From NCBI GenBank assembly GCA_918026815.1, contig CAKJVC010000192.1, positions 248,001 to 312,000 on the forward strand: 64,000 nucleotides of DNA, written 5' to 3'. The notes under the pieces are model-generated. The model was not told the DNA's origin. It made no database searches and saw only the letters and a list, made by a program, of their open reading frames with translations. This stretch comes from Chalara sp. BL73 (taxonomy: Eukaryota; Ascomycota; Leotiomycetes; Helotiales). Shown here piece after piece: positions 23,438-35,640 of this stretch (its first letter is position 1; every line of letters begins with the position of its first letter). The translations under genes and the position numbers were made by a program.

Positions 23438-24898
23438 ATGCACGTGACATTCCCACTTAAAATCGCGCCTGAGTGCCCATTTCCCTTGAGCAACATCCCA
23501 TTTGGGGTTTTTAATACCAAGAACTCAGTAGGCCATACATCCCCGCCGATTCTATTATTCTTAGTACGAAACCTGATGAAAAATTCCAGCCAACCAAACG
23601 TGTTGGAACCGCTATTGGCGATTACATTCTCGATGTCGCGCTGCTTGAGTCGCACGGTCTCTTCACAGCTTGCTCTATACCACGTTATAACTCCCCCCTC
23701 TCTTCTATTTTCAACCAATCTATCCTTAATGGCTTCGCAGCCATGCCAGCGGTGAAGCGCAGCGCTGTGCGCAAAACAATCATTGCGCTCCTTACTGATA
23801 AAAATTCCGAGCTATTTAAGGACCCGATGTTGAATTCTGAGGCGTTTTTCAAGATGCAGGATGCACAAATGCATCTCCCGATGCGCGTGGGTGATTTCTC
23901 GGACTTCATGTGTTCGCGGACGCATGTGGATAATGTAGGCTCCTGTGCATTTATCTTTCACTTCTAAAATGAAAGACTAGGATAAGGCTATGAATATGCT
24001 GATTTAAAAGTAGTGTTCAAAAATGGCCGGCAGCCCAGGCGCACCTGCAAACTTCTACGCCTTTCCCACTGCTTACAACGGACGCTCTAGCAGCATCCTG
24101 GTATCCGGGACTTCCATTCGTAGACCACGAGGCATGCTTCCCGCCACATCTTCCACATTCACTTTCGCGCCAAGCCAACGCATGGACTATGAGCTTGAAA
24201 TGGGGATCTTCATCTCGGACCCCGTTCCATTTGGGCACACAATCCAAAGCGCTGACGAGGCTAAAGAGCACATCTTCGGCCTCGTGATGTTGAATGACTG
24301 GAGCGCACGAGATATCCAGTTCGCAGAGATGACGCCACTAGGCCCGTTTAATGGAAAGGGAAGCGCGACGACGATTAGTCCATGGGTGGTAATGATCGAT
24401 GCGTTGGAGGGTGCGGAAGTAGAGACCAGTGATGAGGTCGCGAAGGAGAGAATGGAGAGAAACCCAATACATTTGAGGCATGAGAGAATACAGTATTATA
24501 CGTGGGACGTGAGTGTGCAAGCGACAGTCAAGAGAGGCGGGAATAGAAGTGAAGTTTCGCGGGCGAATTTGAAGGACTTGTTTTGGAGTCCTATGCAGAT
24601 GGTTAGCCATCATGCGAGTTCGGGGTGTGGGTTGCGGACTGGGGATATACTTGGGACGGGGACGATATCTACGGTGGATGGGGTGGGGTTAGGGTGTTTG
24701 CACGAGGTTAATAAAGCTGGAACGGTGGCGAAGACTTTTGGGAATGGAGAAGAAGATAGTATAATGTGGTTGGAGGATGGAGATGAGGTCGTGATGACCG
24801 GACGGGTGCAGAGGAAGGATGGGACTTGGATTGGATTTGGCGATTGTAGTGGTTATTTAGAGCCATGCATTGAGGAGAAGAGTAGGGTGATGCCTTGA
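23438..24898 (+). CDS. Fumarylacetoacetase-like hydrolase
   Basis: Three exons: 23438-23527, 23590-23934 and 24014-24898, with 62 and 79 bp introns, giving 439 residues, near the usual 420-440. Fumarylacetoacetase (EC 3.7.1.2) cleaves fumarylacetoacetate to fumarate and acetoacetate, the last step of tyrosine and homogentisate breakdown. The N-terminal SH3-like part has SNIPFGVFNTKN and VGTAIGDYILDVA. The catalytic part has DYELEMGIFIS, LNDWSARDIQ, GPFNGKGSATTISPWV and SSGCGLRTGDILGTGTIS, which carry the metal- and substrate-binding acids and the Gly-rich loop. The first acceptor was moved to the CAG at 23589 because the nearer TAG at 23564 puts the next exon out of frame. No other homogentisate-pathway gene lies nearby, so the role may be in a different aromatic route. 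Confidence 0.9.
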
Positions 24899-26064
24899 AG
24901 ATTGTTCTAGGAACTGTGAATAGAATAGAATTCGTTTGTCTCCATAGATTCCATGTTCCTTACCGTATGTGGTTTCCCGATAGATGCATATGCTACTTTG
25001 AGTAACGAGTTCAACTACGAGGCAGTTTAGATCTCTGTTTAATCTCTGACTATCACTGGATGTGAGCCATGTCAAAAGCCTATCATATTTTTCTTCCATT
25101 GCTAAGCCCGTATGAAACCTGCGTACCAGAACTAGCTTATATAAGACCGGAATTTGGTCCAAACGGGCTTCATACTTCAGCGGAGACTAGATTTTAATCT
25201 ACCGGTAGCAAACCGGCATTTTGCGGCGCACTATGTCGTCCCCAAGTGAGTTTCCCTGAATAAGGGTGGGCTCACACAAACGAGTGCACCACGACAAGTT
25301 CACTGTACTACAAGAATCGTATAAGATACCCACGAGGTGCCTTTTTCGCATACGAGCAAAAGTACCTGACACCATATCTACTAGTCGTTAGGTTTCCTGG
25401 TAGTTGGAACTTCTGAGTATAGCTGGATTGTAGGTTCCCAAGCTTAAGTGTTATTACTCTTGAATAATCAGGTCGCAAAATATATGGCCACGTCGTCCAA
25501 GTGCGCAGCACCACTGTACATAAAAATGCACCATGTCTTTTTTGGATTTAGTTAGTTCGCCGAAATGCAATTAAAGCTCCTACAGTTTTTTCCTAATATA
25601 TTGCTGATTAAATAATGTTCGTTTAGGGGCTTAAAAGCTTAGCTTGACTGCAATCAGGTAAACTTTTGTAAGGTTCATAAAAAAGTAGTTAAATAATAAG
25701 TAAAATTCATTCACAGTACTCATGTAACACCATTTCTGGAGATAATCTTTCTAGTCCTATGTGAAAATATCCTAAACTCTCTTCACCCTTTAGATTTAAC
25801 TGTAATCGCATTGCTATTGCTATGGAGATATTTTTTTTTTAAAAAAGAATTGTAGCAGGGTGTTATAGTTCCAATCACTGCCGTACAACTCGAGTTGCAG
25901 AGCCAGCATGCAGTACAAGGTATGATCATTTCAGTTCTTAAGTATGACATTGACCTATGCTCAGCCTGCTTATATAGTATATATGAAAGACAAAGTACAT
26001 AGGTTCTATACCCTTAACTTTGGCTACCATGAGCTCTATACTACCGCTCTCTCCTCCTTTCACA
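24899..26064. other. Convergent 3' intergenic region
   Basis: Lies between the 3' ends of fumarylacetoacetase (+) and the ACS-type permease (-). AT-rich; no gene or repeat family recognised. Confidence 0.4.
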
Positions 26065-27753
26065 CTAAATAGTTCTAGGCTCTGGCTCAGTGCTCGCAAG
26101 AATTTCTTCCCTCTTCAAGATCTCCTTTTCAGCTTTGGTACGGCCCTCGGAAGGGAAGTAACCGATAATAACAGGAATCATAGCAGCGAGAACCGAGCCC
26201 ACACCCAAGAAGGCTGATACAACAGAGAATCCCATAATATAGCGAGGGCCAGTAGACGATGGCCATAGACGACTACCATACACAGAAGCAAGGTTGCCGA
26301 CACTATTCGCTACCGCCATTGTGCATGCACGCTTTTCCGCAGGGAGAGACACAATCTCGGTGATCCAGGTAAGGGTCAATGGCCAGGAAGAGTATAAACC
26401 ACCTATGAAGAAGCATAACATCACATAGCGAACTTTCGCACTATCACTAGCGACACACACGATGCTGCAGACGAAACCAAGCACCATCTGGCCTGTGACG
26501 TGCCACCGTCGATCACCGAGACGGTCGGCGGTAAAGGAGAAAATGATCATCATAGTAGCCGCGGTCATATAGATGGGTACGGTCATCCACTGCGCAGTCG
26601 TCGAAGAATAACCAACGGCTTTGACAATCGTGGGAATAAAATAGACGATAGTTTGGGAGCCGAGATTTAGCACGGAGAGCAGTGTCACCAGATAGGTACG
26701 AGGATCAGCGAAGCAGGCTTTAAGTGCTTGCCAGTGAGTTAGCTGGATACCATGTCTAGCGCTGTTCGTTTGCTTGTCATAGAGGATACGGGTAACAGCT
26801 AACAGACGTTCTTCAGAAGACAATCGACTGGTATTCTGAGGAAAGTCGAGCAAGACAAAGAACGCGATTACAGCGAAGCCAACAGTAACGGCGCCTTCGA
26901 TGATAAAGAGCCAGCGCCAGCCAGCGATACCGTGCGCTCCATTCATATGACTGGTGATAGCACCAGCCATAATTCCTCCGAGGGATCCAGCAAAGACGGA
27001 GGCAGTATAGAATATAGAGAAACGTTTCCCTTAAGCTGTCAGAATATGAAATTTCCAGTCTGGTTGAGTTTACATACCAATTTCATTTTTTTTATACCAA
27101 CAGGACATGATAAACAAAACGCCAGGGAAAAAGCCAGCTTCAATGCAACCGAGGATGAAACGGAGAGCTAACAGCCCACTATAGGTTTTCATTACTGCCA
27201 TGCACGAACATACGGCTCCCCAGACGAGCATGATACCAGATAGATACCAGGAAGGACGGGCGCGTGTTAGAATCAGATTCGAAGGCACTTCGCAACAAAG
27301 ATAACCAATGAAGAAGATGGACAAAGCCGTAGCATATCCTAGTCATTCATGGTCAACCCAGTTGTTAGTTTCGGTGAGGAGGACTCACTGTCGTCACTAA
27401 GGTTGAGCTCATCAGCCATACCCGCAATTCGAGCATTCCCCTTATTCTCTGTTAGCCTAAGAAACATCCGATATGAAAATGTCGTAGGCACTTACAATGT
27501 TGGAGCGGTCGAGAATGGCTAGGATGTACATCAACCACACCATCGGAATCATAATGAAATCTATTTTTCGAACAAGGTTTTTCTCAGCATCTGTTCCTGG
27601 GACGTAACTCTGGAGAGCTGCTGCAAGTTCAACCTCCGTTTCAGTCGCTACGATTCCGTTTTCAACCGATTCCACTGGATGCATGTAGCTAGGTTGCTTT
27701 CTATCGTTCATTGTGCTCAGCTTGGAGCCTTTAGAGGCTTCGACAGTGGCCAT
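26065..27753 (-). CDS. MFS permease, anion:cation symporter (ACS) family
   Basis: Four exons: 27496-27753, 27389-27440, 27078-27338 and 26065-27029, with introns of 48-55 bp, giving 511 residues. The ACS signature runs across the first splice: IPMVWLMYILAILDRSNI then GNARIAGMADELNL. Later come YLCCEVPSNLILTRARPS, the GCIEAGFFPG loop, GWRWLFIIEG and WPLTLTWITE. Fungal members (Dal5/Tna1 type) import allantoate, nicotinate, pantothenate or organic acids at the plasma membrane. Twelve TM segments are expected. The Met at 27753 was chosen because it precedes a normal acidic N-terminus; upstream in-frame sequence reads through an 18-nt poly-G tract and is probably untranslated. It could import the substrate of the catabolic genes to its right, an inference from position. 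Confidence 0.88.
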
Positions 27754-27781
27754 GATGGGAACGTGAGATGCCCCTGAAAGT

Positions 27782-27799
27782 GGGGGGGGGGGGGGGGGG
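27782..27799 (+). repeat. Poly-G tract, 18 nt
   Basis: Uninterrupted run of 18 G, 28 bp upstream of the permease start codon (poly-C on its sense strand), within its likely 5' untranslated or promoter region. Confidence 0.9.
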
Positions 27800-29290
27800 A
27801 ATTGAGAAGGTAGGAGATGAGAGAGCGATAAGAGAAATGAACCAGACAATGATGGAAAAGCTCGCACTTTATATAGGTAATGGAATAGAAACCATGAATA
27901 TCGACTTACTGCTGCCTTCTTAGTGCATTGATTCAGTGATGTGCGGACAGGATATTTAGTGGTGTCACCGGGTGTTCTCATTTAGTTAGCATAGTAAAAG
28001 AGGACGCCTGGATTCCCGGGTATGTGCCGATTACTAGGTAGTTGGAATTTTGAATATATAAGTTAGGTAGCCTCCAAGCGGGTGAAACTGTTATCTATCA
28101 ATGAAATGCGAACGCGTGGAAATCAATTAGGACAGGAACAGGGGAGACAGATGGTCTTGCATAAACTCTGGGGTACTGATCTTTCTCGCTGTTTAGGCTA
28201 CTTTGGGTTTACTCGCTTTTTATTTGGCTTATCAGCCAGGTGGGGCCCCAAGAAATGAGAGGGGACATAGATAGAGATAAGGTTGAGCAGCTGCCCTTAA
28301 CCCTTGAATGGGAACGTCTATTGTAATTTGGAGCTTATTTTATACCGCCCAAGCTAGTATCATACGAACCACTATTTATAGGGCGAGCCATTCCATTCAT
28401 AGTGTAAGACTGTGCCCAAGTCAACTAGCTTTTATAACTTTGGCAAGCAACAAAAATTCCTTGGTAATCACAGTTGCGTTTCTTAAGTGCCATTACACAA
28501 TATCAAGGTGCACATCATTGCAGATCTGGTGGTGCATATGAACAAAAGTTTTGACATATAGTTCGAGGCGCGTACCGTTGAGATAAGGAAATCATACACG
28601 TAGCACCGTCTTATGAGAGATCTGGTTTCGTAGAGTGAGAGTTTTTGGGCGTGAGCGAAAGTGGTAGGTCTTACCACAGAGGAGATTACGTCCTCAGTAG
28701 CTACTATAGCTAGACACAGATAATAAACGGGACTACTTATTGATCGGTTTTTGATGTACGATACCTCCGAGGGTAGGTTACTCAGGCGGGGCGATATTAC
28801 TAAGCTTTTACTGCACTGATCAAGATAGTGTGGTTGGGTCATAGGAAATTATGAATGACTCGTAAATTGTTTGTCATAGTTTGAAGGGTGGGTAGGAGGG
28901 ACTCACGATTTGCCAATTATATGATGGGAATCTTATACATACACCGGCCCGGTGCACACCTCAACTTGGCCCCTTGGCATTTATATCCGGATCGTGGCTT
29001 ATCGGCTTTATCCCGGTTTACAGTTTTATCGCCGTTAATAATAATATGGAAAATTCAAATGCAACGATATCGAGTAGCATATTGCAAGTGTAATGGATAA
29101 CCTGACACTCAATTGAGACCGGATGACGCTATCGCTTTTGTGATGTCATGATTTCTATTTGTAGGTAAGGTTGTTGAAGAACCGTTAGCTGATGACTATC
29201 CGCACTGTTCGTCATATTACTCCTGTATTTTCTCATTTCTTTCCCAACTTTCCCTATCACTACCACTGCAATTTTCAGTTCCTGCAAATC
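27800..29290. other. Gene-poor interval before the dehydrogenase pseudogene
   Basis: No gene recognised. A CCGGCCCGGTGCACA element lies at 28944-28958, and a CT-rich stretch near 29210-29280 resembles a fungal core promoter leading into the pseudogene start at 29291. Confidence 0.45.
28944..28958 (+). promoter_or_regulatory. CCGGCCCGG cluster motif, copy 1
   Basis: The 15-mer CCGGCCCGGTGCACA lies 333 bp upstream of the dehydrogenase pseudogene start. The same 15-mer occurs at 39445-39459, upstream of the FAD oxidase gene. Confidence 0.5.
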
Positions 29291-30380
29291 ATGCACAAAA
29301 GAACCTATCGGGTTGTAGTTATTCCAGGTCACGAAACCGGTATCAAGGTGATCGCCGCTGTGTTTGAAGTGTCGAGAGTGGTTGCGAAAGCGAAGAGGAG
29401 CTGTAAACTTCAGGTTACCAATCTTCCATAGGAACAGAGTTTCATAAAGGGCCAGGATTGTATCTTCCTTCCGAATTTCTGTCTGTTGTGAAAAAGTTCG
29501 ATGGCACACTTTTCGGTGCTGATGGCGCACCAGGTCAGTCAAATCACCGTCCTCATCAGTTCTTCCTTCGCTCTATCCTCTATCAGAGGCTCTAGATTAC
29601 GTATTGCTCCAGAGTATTTGGTTGAAAATGCGGGGCATAATGCACCCGTAAGCTCGCACGCTGCTTCACCAAACTACGGCTCGTAGACACTCAGCTGTTA
29701 AAACTTGATTGGCTTCTAATATGATGAACGGCGAAGGCGAGTATTCTGGTCACGGTGGTCACCCACACACCGAGGAAGAATGGGAAGTAGTAACGGCGAC
29801 ATCTATATATGCAAACTATCGAGTACGAAGAATTACGAAATTTGCATTTGGGCGGTACAGCAATGGCCTCGCAAGCATATGAAAGTTGCCTTAGAGCCGG
29901 ATGCTCTGCGCCATGGTTTGGTGCTTTGGGATGAGATTACAGCTGAGTACTTTGACATTAGGTGGGATAAGCAACTCGTTGATGCTATGGCTATTCGAGT
30001 GGCGCGAGGCCCATCATCGAGAGGTACTATTGTGGGCACAAATATGCAAACCGATATCTTGTCCAATCTGGCTGCTGCTCTTGCTGATCGATTGATACTG
30101 AATGCTCAGCAAGCCTCGACCCAAGACGACCTTTCCTATCTATACTTAAACTAGCCCATAGAAGTGCTTTTGATAATATGGGCAGAGGTGTGGCTAATCC
30201 TTTCGGTACAATATGGGTGGCTGCAAATATGTTGGCTTGGCTAGGGGAGAAGGAGTCTGCGGAGGATATTTGCGTGTAATTACAACGGTGTGTGAAGACG
30301 GGAAGGTAACAACTGACATAGGAGAACATTTAAATACTGCACAGATTACTGAAGCTCTCTGCAAAGCGTTGGACTCGTAG
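29291..30380 (+). pseudogene. Tartrate/3-isopropylmalate dehydrogenase-type pseudogene
   Basis: The start at 29291 gives KRTYRVVVIPGHETGIKVIAA, close to the N-terminus of beta-decarboxylating dehydrogenases, where the glycine loop is normally IPGDGIG. Stops then interrupt, with further matching pieces in shifted frames: SVVKKFDGTLFGADGAP near 29480-29530, GEYSGHGG near 29720, then RHGLVLWDEITAEYFDIRWD and TIVGTNMQTDILSNLAAALA at 29910-30080. The C-terminal pieces are ANPFGTIWVAANMLAWLGEKE near 30190-30260 and QITEALCKALDS ending at 30380. At least two frameshifts, several stops and missing sequence between the NAD-site and C-terminal blocks make it non-functional. Living members oxidise D-malate, tartrate or isopropylmalate. 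The promoter motif at 28944 survives, suggesting it once belonged to the cluster to its right. Confidence 0.8.
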
Positions 30381-30896
30381 TGACTGGATGAAATATACAA
30401 TAGTCACATTTTGAATTATGTGTTACATCGATCCTAGGCAGACGGCTCGGCACACCTATATGTTCCGCGCCGGGAGAAGTGAGAGTCCTATTAATAGTGT
30501 GAAATTGGGCCAACTTACTGATAGCAGGCAGGCTTCATAGTAATACAGTCCATTAATGTGGCTGGGCATTACAGGTGGAAAAATGGAATCACGTGATTTG
30601 TCAGGCTACCTATAGGGTTCGTTGTATTTAGAAAGGTTGGAGGCTTCTTTGGTGATTTCATTTTCATTGAGATTTTTGGAGACTCTGATTTTAAGTTTTG
30701 CTTGAATAAACTGACTGTGATTCCTACCCCAGAAGACGGCACACCAAGTGGGCCGGGTGCCAAGTCTTTTTTACTGCGATAAGACATCAGCATCCCCAAT
30801 ACATGATTAACACAGCTTGAACCTTATCACTCCTTAAGAGTGCCAAACGCAGGTACCGCTATCCTAGAACCTTCAAAGAATGTATTGAAGGATGCT
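30381..30896. other. Promoter region of Zn2Cys6 regulator
   Basis: About 515 bp with no gene. It carries GC-rich CCGGG-containing spots near 30470 and 30752, but not the full CCGGCCCGG motif. Confidence 0.4.
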
Positions 30897-33416
30897 ATGG
30901 ATGGTCAAGCAAGTGTCCGGCGGCCAAAACAACGCCGAGTTGCCGAGACAGAACGGAGGAGGGCCGTGAGAGCGTTTGTCTTCCCTTTTACTTCGCTCTC
31001 CGCTACTAACAAAACTAGCTGTGATGGGTGTCGACGGCAGAAGGAAAAGTGTGAAGGTGGCATACCTTGTCAGAGATGTATTCGCTTCTGTCGGCAGTGC
31101 GAATTCCATAGCCACAATGCTAGGGATGGAGGCACTCGCCATCCCAGGTGGTCTGTTCTTCGCCTAACCTTAACTAACACAATGCTGAATCAAAGTCCGC
31201 AGTACCTCCTTAGATGATCCTAACATTGCTGAGCTGTCAGAACGATCCAAGTGCATGGAAACACTTCTACGGCATCATGTTCCTGGAATCTGCCTCGATA
31301 CGGAAACCTTGAGGACTATGGTTGAGGCACTTACGAACTCAGATGTATCTATACCCCAGGACACGGAAGAAATTTTAACTCCGGATATAATGCCAGAGCA
31401 GAATCAACCCGACACCATGGAAGATCTGTCGCTGAATGAAAATTTCACTGTGAAACCTTTGGCTCATAATATTACTCGTTCGTCCTCAATGTGTCTGTAT
31501 TGGTTTCTTGCTAATATTTCTAGAGACTATTCTGGGGAATTCTCTTATTGGAACTTCTCGATGCGTATTAAGCAGTGGATTGAAGATTGGGTTCCCGATT
31601 CAAATGCGGAGGTTGGTGTCTGACAATATATTATTTCCTGAATTGCTAATTCTCTAGGGTGCACAACAAGCAACTAAAATAAAGGAGTTTTACCGGGCTG
31701 AGCATCTTGAGTCACCTTACGAACTCGCTTCTTCATTGTCATACCTACCTCCGCGTCACATTGCCGAATTTCTTGTTTACATTTTTTTCAAATATGCCGA
31801 GACCAACTACTTCTATATCAACAGAGATTGGCTTCGAACTGCCTTAAACGCTGCTTACAACAGCTCATCACATCTCAGCAGCAAAGATGCAGGGACGGTG
31901 TGCTCTATACTAATTATTCTCGCTATTGGTACTCAATATGCATATCTGGATTCTGAAGATTCCGTGGGGCTCTCCCATGAAAAGCCCCAAGCACCTGATA
32001 AACCGGCATTTTCTGAAGACGATATCGGTCTAATGTTTTTTCAACAAGCCTCAAAACTAATACCAGACGTTATAATAGTAGCTTCGCTGGAAAGTGTTCA
32101 AGCCTGTCTGCTAATCGGATTATACACTCTTCCACTAGACACTTCTGGCCTATCTTACATCTACCTTAACCTCGCGGTAAAACTTGGAATCCAGAATGGA
32201 ATGCATAGAAAGTATGTCGGCGACGGGTTCGATGATACAACAATCGAAATAAGAAATTGTGTCTGGTGGACTGCGTTTACATTAGAGCGTCGTGTTTGTA
32301 TCTTGCACGGACGACCAATCTCTATACTTTGGTCCGATGTTGATGCCAGCGAGCCCACAGATTATCAAGGGATGAGACCGCCTGGGATGCCTTCCAACAC
32401 TCCAAATATGCTGGCTTCAATAAAACTTACAAAGTTTCTTGAAAACCTCGCAAACGAAGTGTAAGCACCACAAACTATTAAAGTTGCTCAACAATCTAAT
32501 TACTAGACGCAGGTCTGTGCTTCGGCGAGCTCAAAAACCTGAGCAGTCACGAAGTTTAAAGAATCTGTCACAAACTAAGAGCAATCTGCTGAATTGGTGG
32601 TCAACTTTGCCAGAAGAGACATTTTGTAAAGATCGAAATCCACAGGGTGCACTATTTCGGCCAAACATGCATCTCAATCTAGAATATTGCCTGATTCGAA
32701 TGTATGTTGGTCGGCCATTCATGTTCAGTCAGCATTCTAGCACTAGCCCAAGCTCAGTCCTCGATGAGTTCGACAATCCAATTACTCGTACTTCAACTAG
32801 GTCGAAACTTATCGAAGATTGTGTTCAAGCAGCCCTCGAAGTCATTGAAATATGCCAAAGCCTTAGGAAGGTATCCGGGTTGGCCCGAGCTTCCTATACA
32901 GAATTTAGTTCTTGCCGTGCTGCGCTCCTTGTTATTATAGCTCAATCACTCCATAAAAAATCCGAAGAGCTGAGACAGGCCCTTCATGATGGCATGAGTA
33001 TGATAAGGACGATGTCAGCTGGTGGTGACTCGGCGCGTTCCGAGGTATCACTAATAGAGGCTTTTGAAACAGCCATTTCTCGCATGGATTCTATGGATGG
33101 GGTCTCTCGCAGTAATATAATGGCGTCCAAAGGGTCCGGTTACGATTTGTTTAAGGATTGGGAGCAACTTTGGAAAAATGACCGTACTGCGCCCAATTCC
33201 CAATTTCAAGAACAGGCGCGTATACCTCCTTCAAACCCATCTGTGGTTTGTACGGAGAATTCAGTTGGGGACCCAACAGCTTCGCTCTTTGTCCTAGATA
33301 ATCTTTTTAATACGAATCCTCAAGTGTTGGAAGAATTTTCGGCAATTCCTACCTTTGAATACGATTTCGAAGTAGGTGTACAGGACAACCAGTGGGGAAA
33401 TATGAATCTAGTATGA
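30897..33416 (+). CDS. Zn2Cys6 transcription factor, candidate cluster regulator
   Basis: Five exons: 30897-30973, 31019-31147, 31203-31611, 31658-32460 and 32507-33416, with introns of 45-55 bp, giving about 775 residues. Splicing joins RRRAVRA to CDGCRRQKEKC, completing a C-x2-C-x6-C...C-x2-C-x6-C zinc cluster (PCQRCIRFCRQCEF) near residues 27-55. The fungal-specific regulatory domain follows, with NYFYINRDWLRTAL, CVWWTAFTLERRVCILHGRP and LNLEYCLIRMYVGRPF. The start at 30897 places a short basic segment before the zinc cluster. It ends only 130 bp before the convergent aminotransferase gene. Position suggests it regulates the aminotransferase, dehydrogenase, oxidase and hydrolase genes, which share an upstream CCGG-rich motif; that is inference. 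Confidence 0.87.
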
Positions 33417-33546
33417 TGTTCACGATTATTAGGCAGTTCATCAAAGTGTTCCCAATCAAAAAACATGTCAATACTAAAATTTTCAACCCTCAGGTAACAT
33501 AGTCCATTCGATGTTTAACTAAATCTCAAGCTCTAATTGTGGCTAC

Positions 33547-35283
33547 CTATTGTTTAAAAGCTTCTTCTAGAGCGTTGACTATAATCGGCACTACAGAATA
33601 TTTAGTGGCTTACTGCTAAATAATATTTAGAAAATTGCACATACCATGTTCTTCCTCAAAAATTAACATCGGCCTTAGCCGTACTGTTTCGATACCGCAA
33701 GAACCAATATTGACACCAAGGGTTTTCATCTTCTTCAATAGAGCCCCTGCTTCTATCGTATCAAATGAAATATATGTTCTGCGCAATATTTCAGTAAAAT
33801 AGATTTGTAGCTATTAGCCTCAACGGTGCCTTACCCTTGGCCTCTGCCACGGAGGTTCTGCATGTATTCTGGATAACGAGTTGCGAGCTTCGCAAGCTCA
33901 CGGTATAGCACAGCTCCAACACGTGCCTGAGTATATATTAGGAAGCAAAAATATAAAATTTTCATAAGAAGCTTACACACTGCTCTACAAGATTATTCTC
34001 AAGAATCTCACCGATGACTGCGTTACTCATGATAACACGAGCTGCATCTCCCATCCATCTGTCCAAAGTTAGCAAGACAGCCGACGTACATAATTGCACT
34101 TACGTATTAAATTGGCGATACGCCTTATCAGGCCGAAGCAAACTGTCAGAGAAAAAGTATCCTGCGGTTTGCGCTTTCTTGGAGAAAGTTACAATATCAG
34201 GTGGTGATGTGAGTTCCCAGTGTTGGTGTCCCCAGAAGCGTCCGGTTGCACCAAATCCTGTGCTCTATCAGTCCAGGTGTTTTTTCGTTCACGATGCTGT
34301 CATTTACCTGTTTGGACCTCATCCACAATCAGCACTACATTATTCCTTTTGGTGATATCACGAAGGCATTGGAAAAATGCTGGAGATGCGTGATTATCTC
34401 CACCTTCACTTTGAATAGGTTCAACGATTACAGCCGCAACAGGACAGTGCCTTCTCAAAGTTAGTAAACTCCTGCAACGGGTTTGGTTCTGGGCACTTTT
34501 TACCATGAGCTAATTAATTTTCTTACTTCCTCCAGGCACCTCTTCTCTTCGGACTCATTCTCAGCGATAAACTTCTCCAATGGATACTTAAGAGCAGGGA
34601 AATTGGCCTGGGGCCAATTGAAAGCAGGAATATCCAACTTATGCACAGCCTTCGATCTCGTTGTCGACAAACTTCCAAATCCACGACCATGGAATGAGTT
34701 CCTGAAACTCAAAATAGCAAGTTCGGGTGAACCAGGCTTGGCATTGTTTAAGCAAGAACTGATGTCTTCCTCTGACCACTCAACGCCTTCGCCGCGTTTC
34801 CGTCGCTGGTAAAGCATAAATGCCGCTTTATAGGCTAGTTCATTGGCTTCGGAACCAGATTGAGCTGTAAAAATATGATGGCAACCTTTTGGTGCAACGC
34901 GCATCAAGCCGTCGCGGAGAAGTGATATCCAATTCTCGGCTGGGAAATTTCCAATCGCTGGTCTATTTACCAGGGCAGAGATCATCTCTGGAGATTGGGC
35001 GGCTTTGACCAAAGCGGCGTTGTTATAACCGATCGGAATGGAGGCAATCTGGGCATATACATCTAGATATTTATTTCCATCCACGTCGACAATACTATGT
35101 ATTTGTCAGATGATAGTTCCCAATGTTTGGTGGCAGTTTGTACTATGTTCCAGAACTATTTGCGTAATCAACTACAAATTGCACGGCGCGAGCATCGAAG
35201 AATGTATCGAGTTTCTTCACTGTAGCTTTTGAGATTGGACCGGGGACCTCAGTGGCCACTTTCTTCAGAGTGGTTGTTGGCAT
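33547..35283 (-). CDS. Class III aminotransferase, 4-aminobutyrate transaminase type
   Basis: Eight exons: 35144-35283, 34504-35094, 34308-34450, 34104-34257, 33977-34058, 33835-33926, 33645-33778 and 33547-33590, giving 459 residues. GABA transaminase (EC 2.6.1.19) moves the amino group of 4-aminobutyrate to 2-oxoglutarate, making succinic semialdehyde. Visible signatures are [52 protein letters not shown] (PLP-ring Asp) and [12 protein letters not shown] (Schiff-base Lys). The acceptor at 34451 follows a CTAAC branch site and restores the family reading. An upstream in-frame Met at 35358 would add 25 residues; the choice affects any mitochondrial targeting. It is divergent from succinate-semialdehyde dehydrogenase, which takes the next step. 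Substrate could also be another omega-amino acid. Confidence 0.9.
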
Positions 35284-35640
35284 GTTGAAGATTTCTACGT
35301 TGCGTAACAGAATTTCAAGATGGTCAGAGAAAAGAATCCAAGCAAAAATGGGACTCAAAATCTGATGACAAGAAGGTTCATATTTCCAGATCCTCGTTAG
35401 CTAACCGGTCATACTAAAGCCGGTTATGCCTCGACTATCCGGCCCGGTTCATGCTCCCGGTCATCGGCGAATTTCGAACCAGCGGCTTGCGATGATTTTG
35501 GAAACGGGCGAAGCTCAACACAGGCACTAACCTTGTCATTAAAATACAATCCCCATCAGGTGTGCGCGTTGTTATCCATTACCAGCCCAGAATTGTTTCG
35601 TTAGATTTTCGCGAAAGTTGTAGCTGAACCTCTTAAGAAA
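35284..35640. promoter_or_regulatory. Bidirectional promoter of aminotransferase and SSADH
   Basis: A 357 bp interval between two divergent starts. It is dense in CCGG-type words: ACCGGT near 35404, AGCCGGTT near 35419, CCGGCCCGG at 35439-35447 and CCCGGTCATCGG near 35456. This suggests dimeric Zn2Cys6 binding that switches on both genes together. Confidence 0.6.
35439..35447 (+). promoter_or_regulatory. CCGGCCCGG cluster motif, copy 2
   Basis: Copy in the bidirectional aminotransferase/SSADH promoter, 156 bp from one start codon and 194 bp from the other. Confidence 0.5.

Noticed and set aside
23528..23564. 37-bp intron in the fumarylacetoacetase gene
   Set aside because: Using the TAG acceptor at 23564 leads to an early stop; the CAG at 23589 restores the family sequence and gives a normal 62-bp intron.
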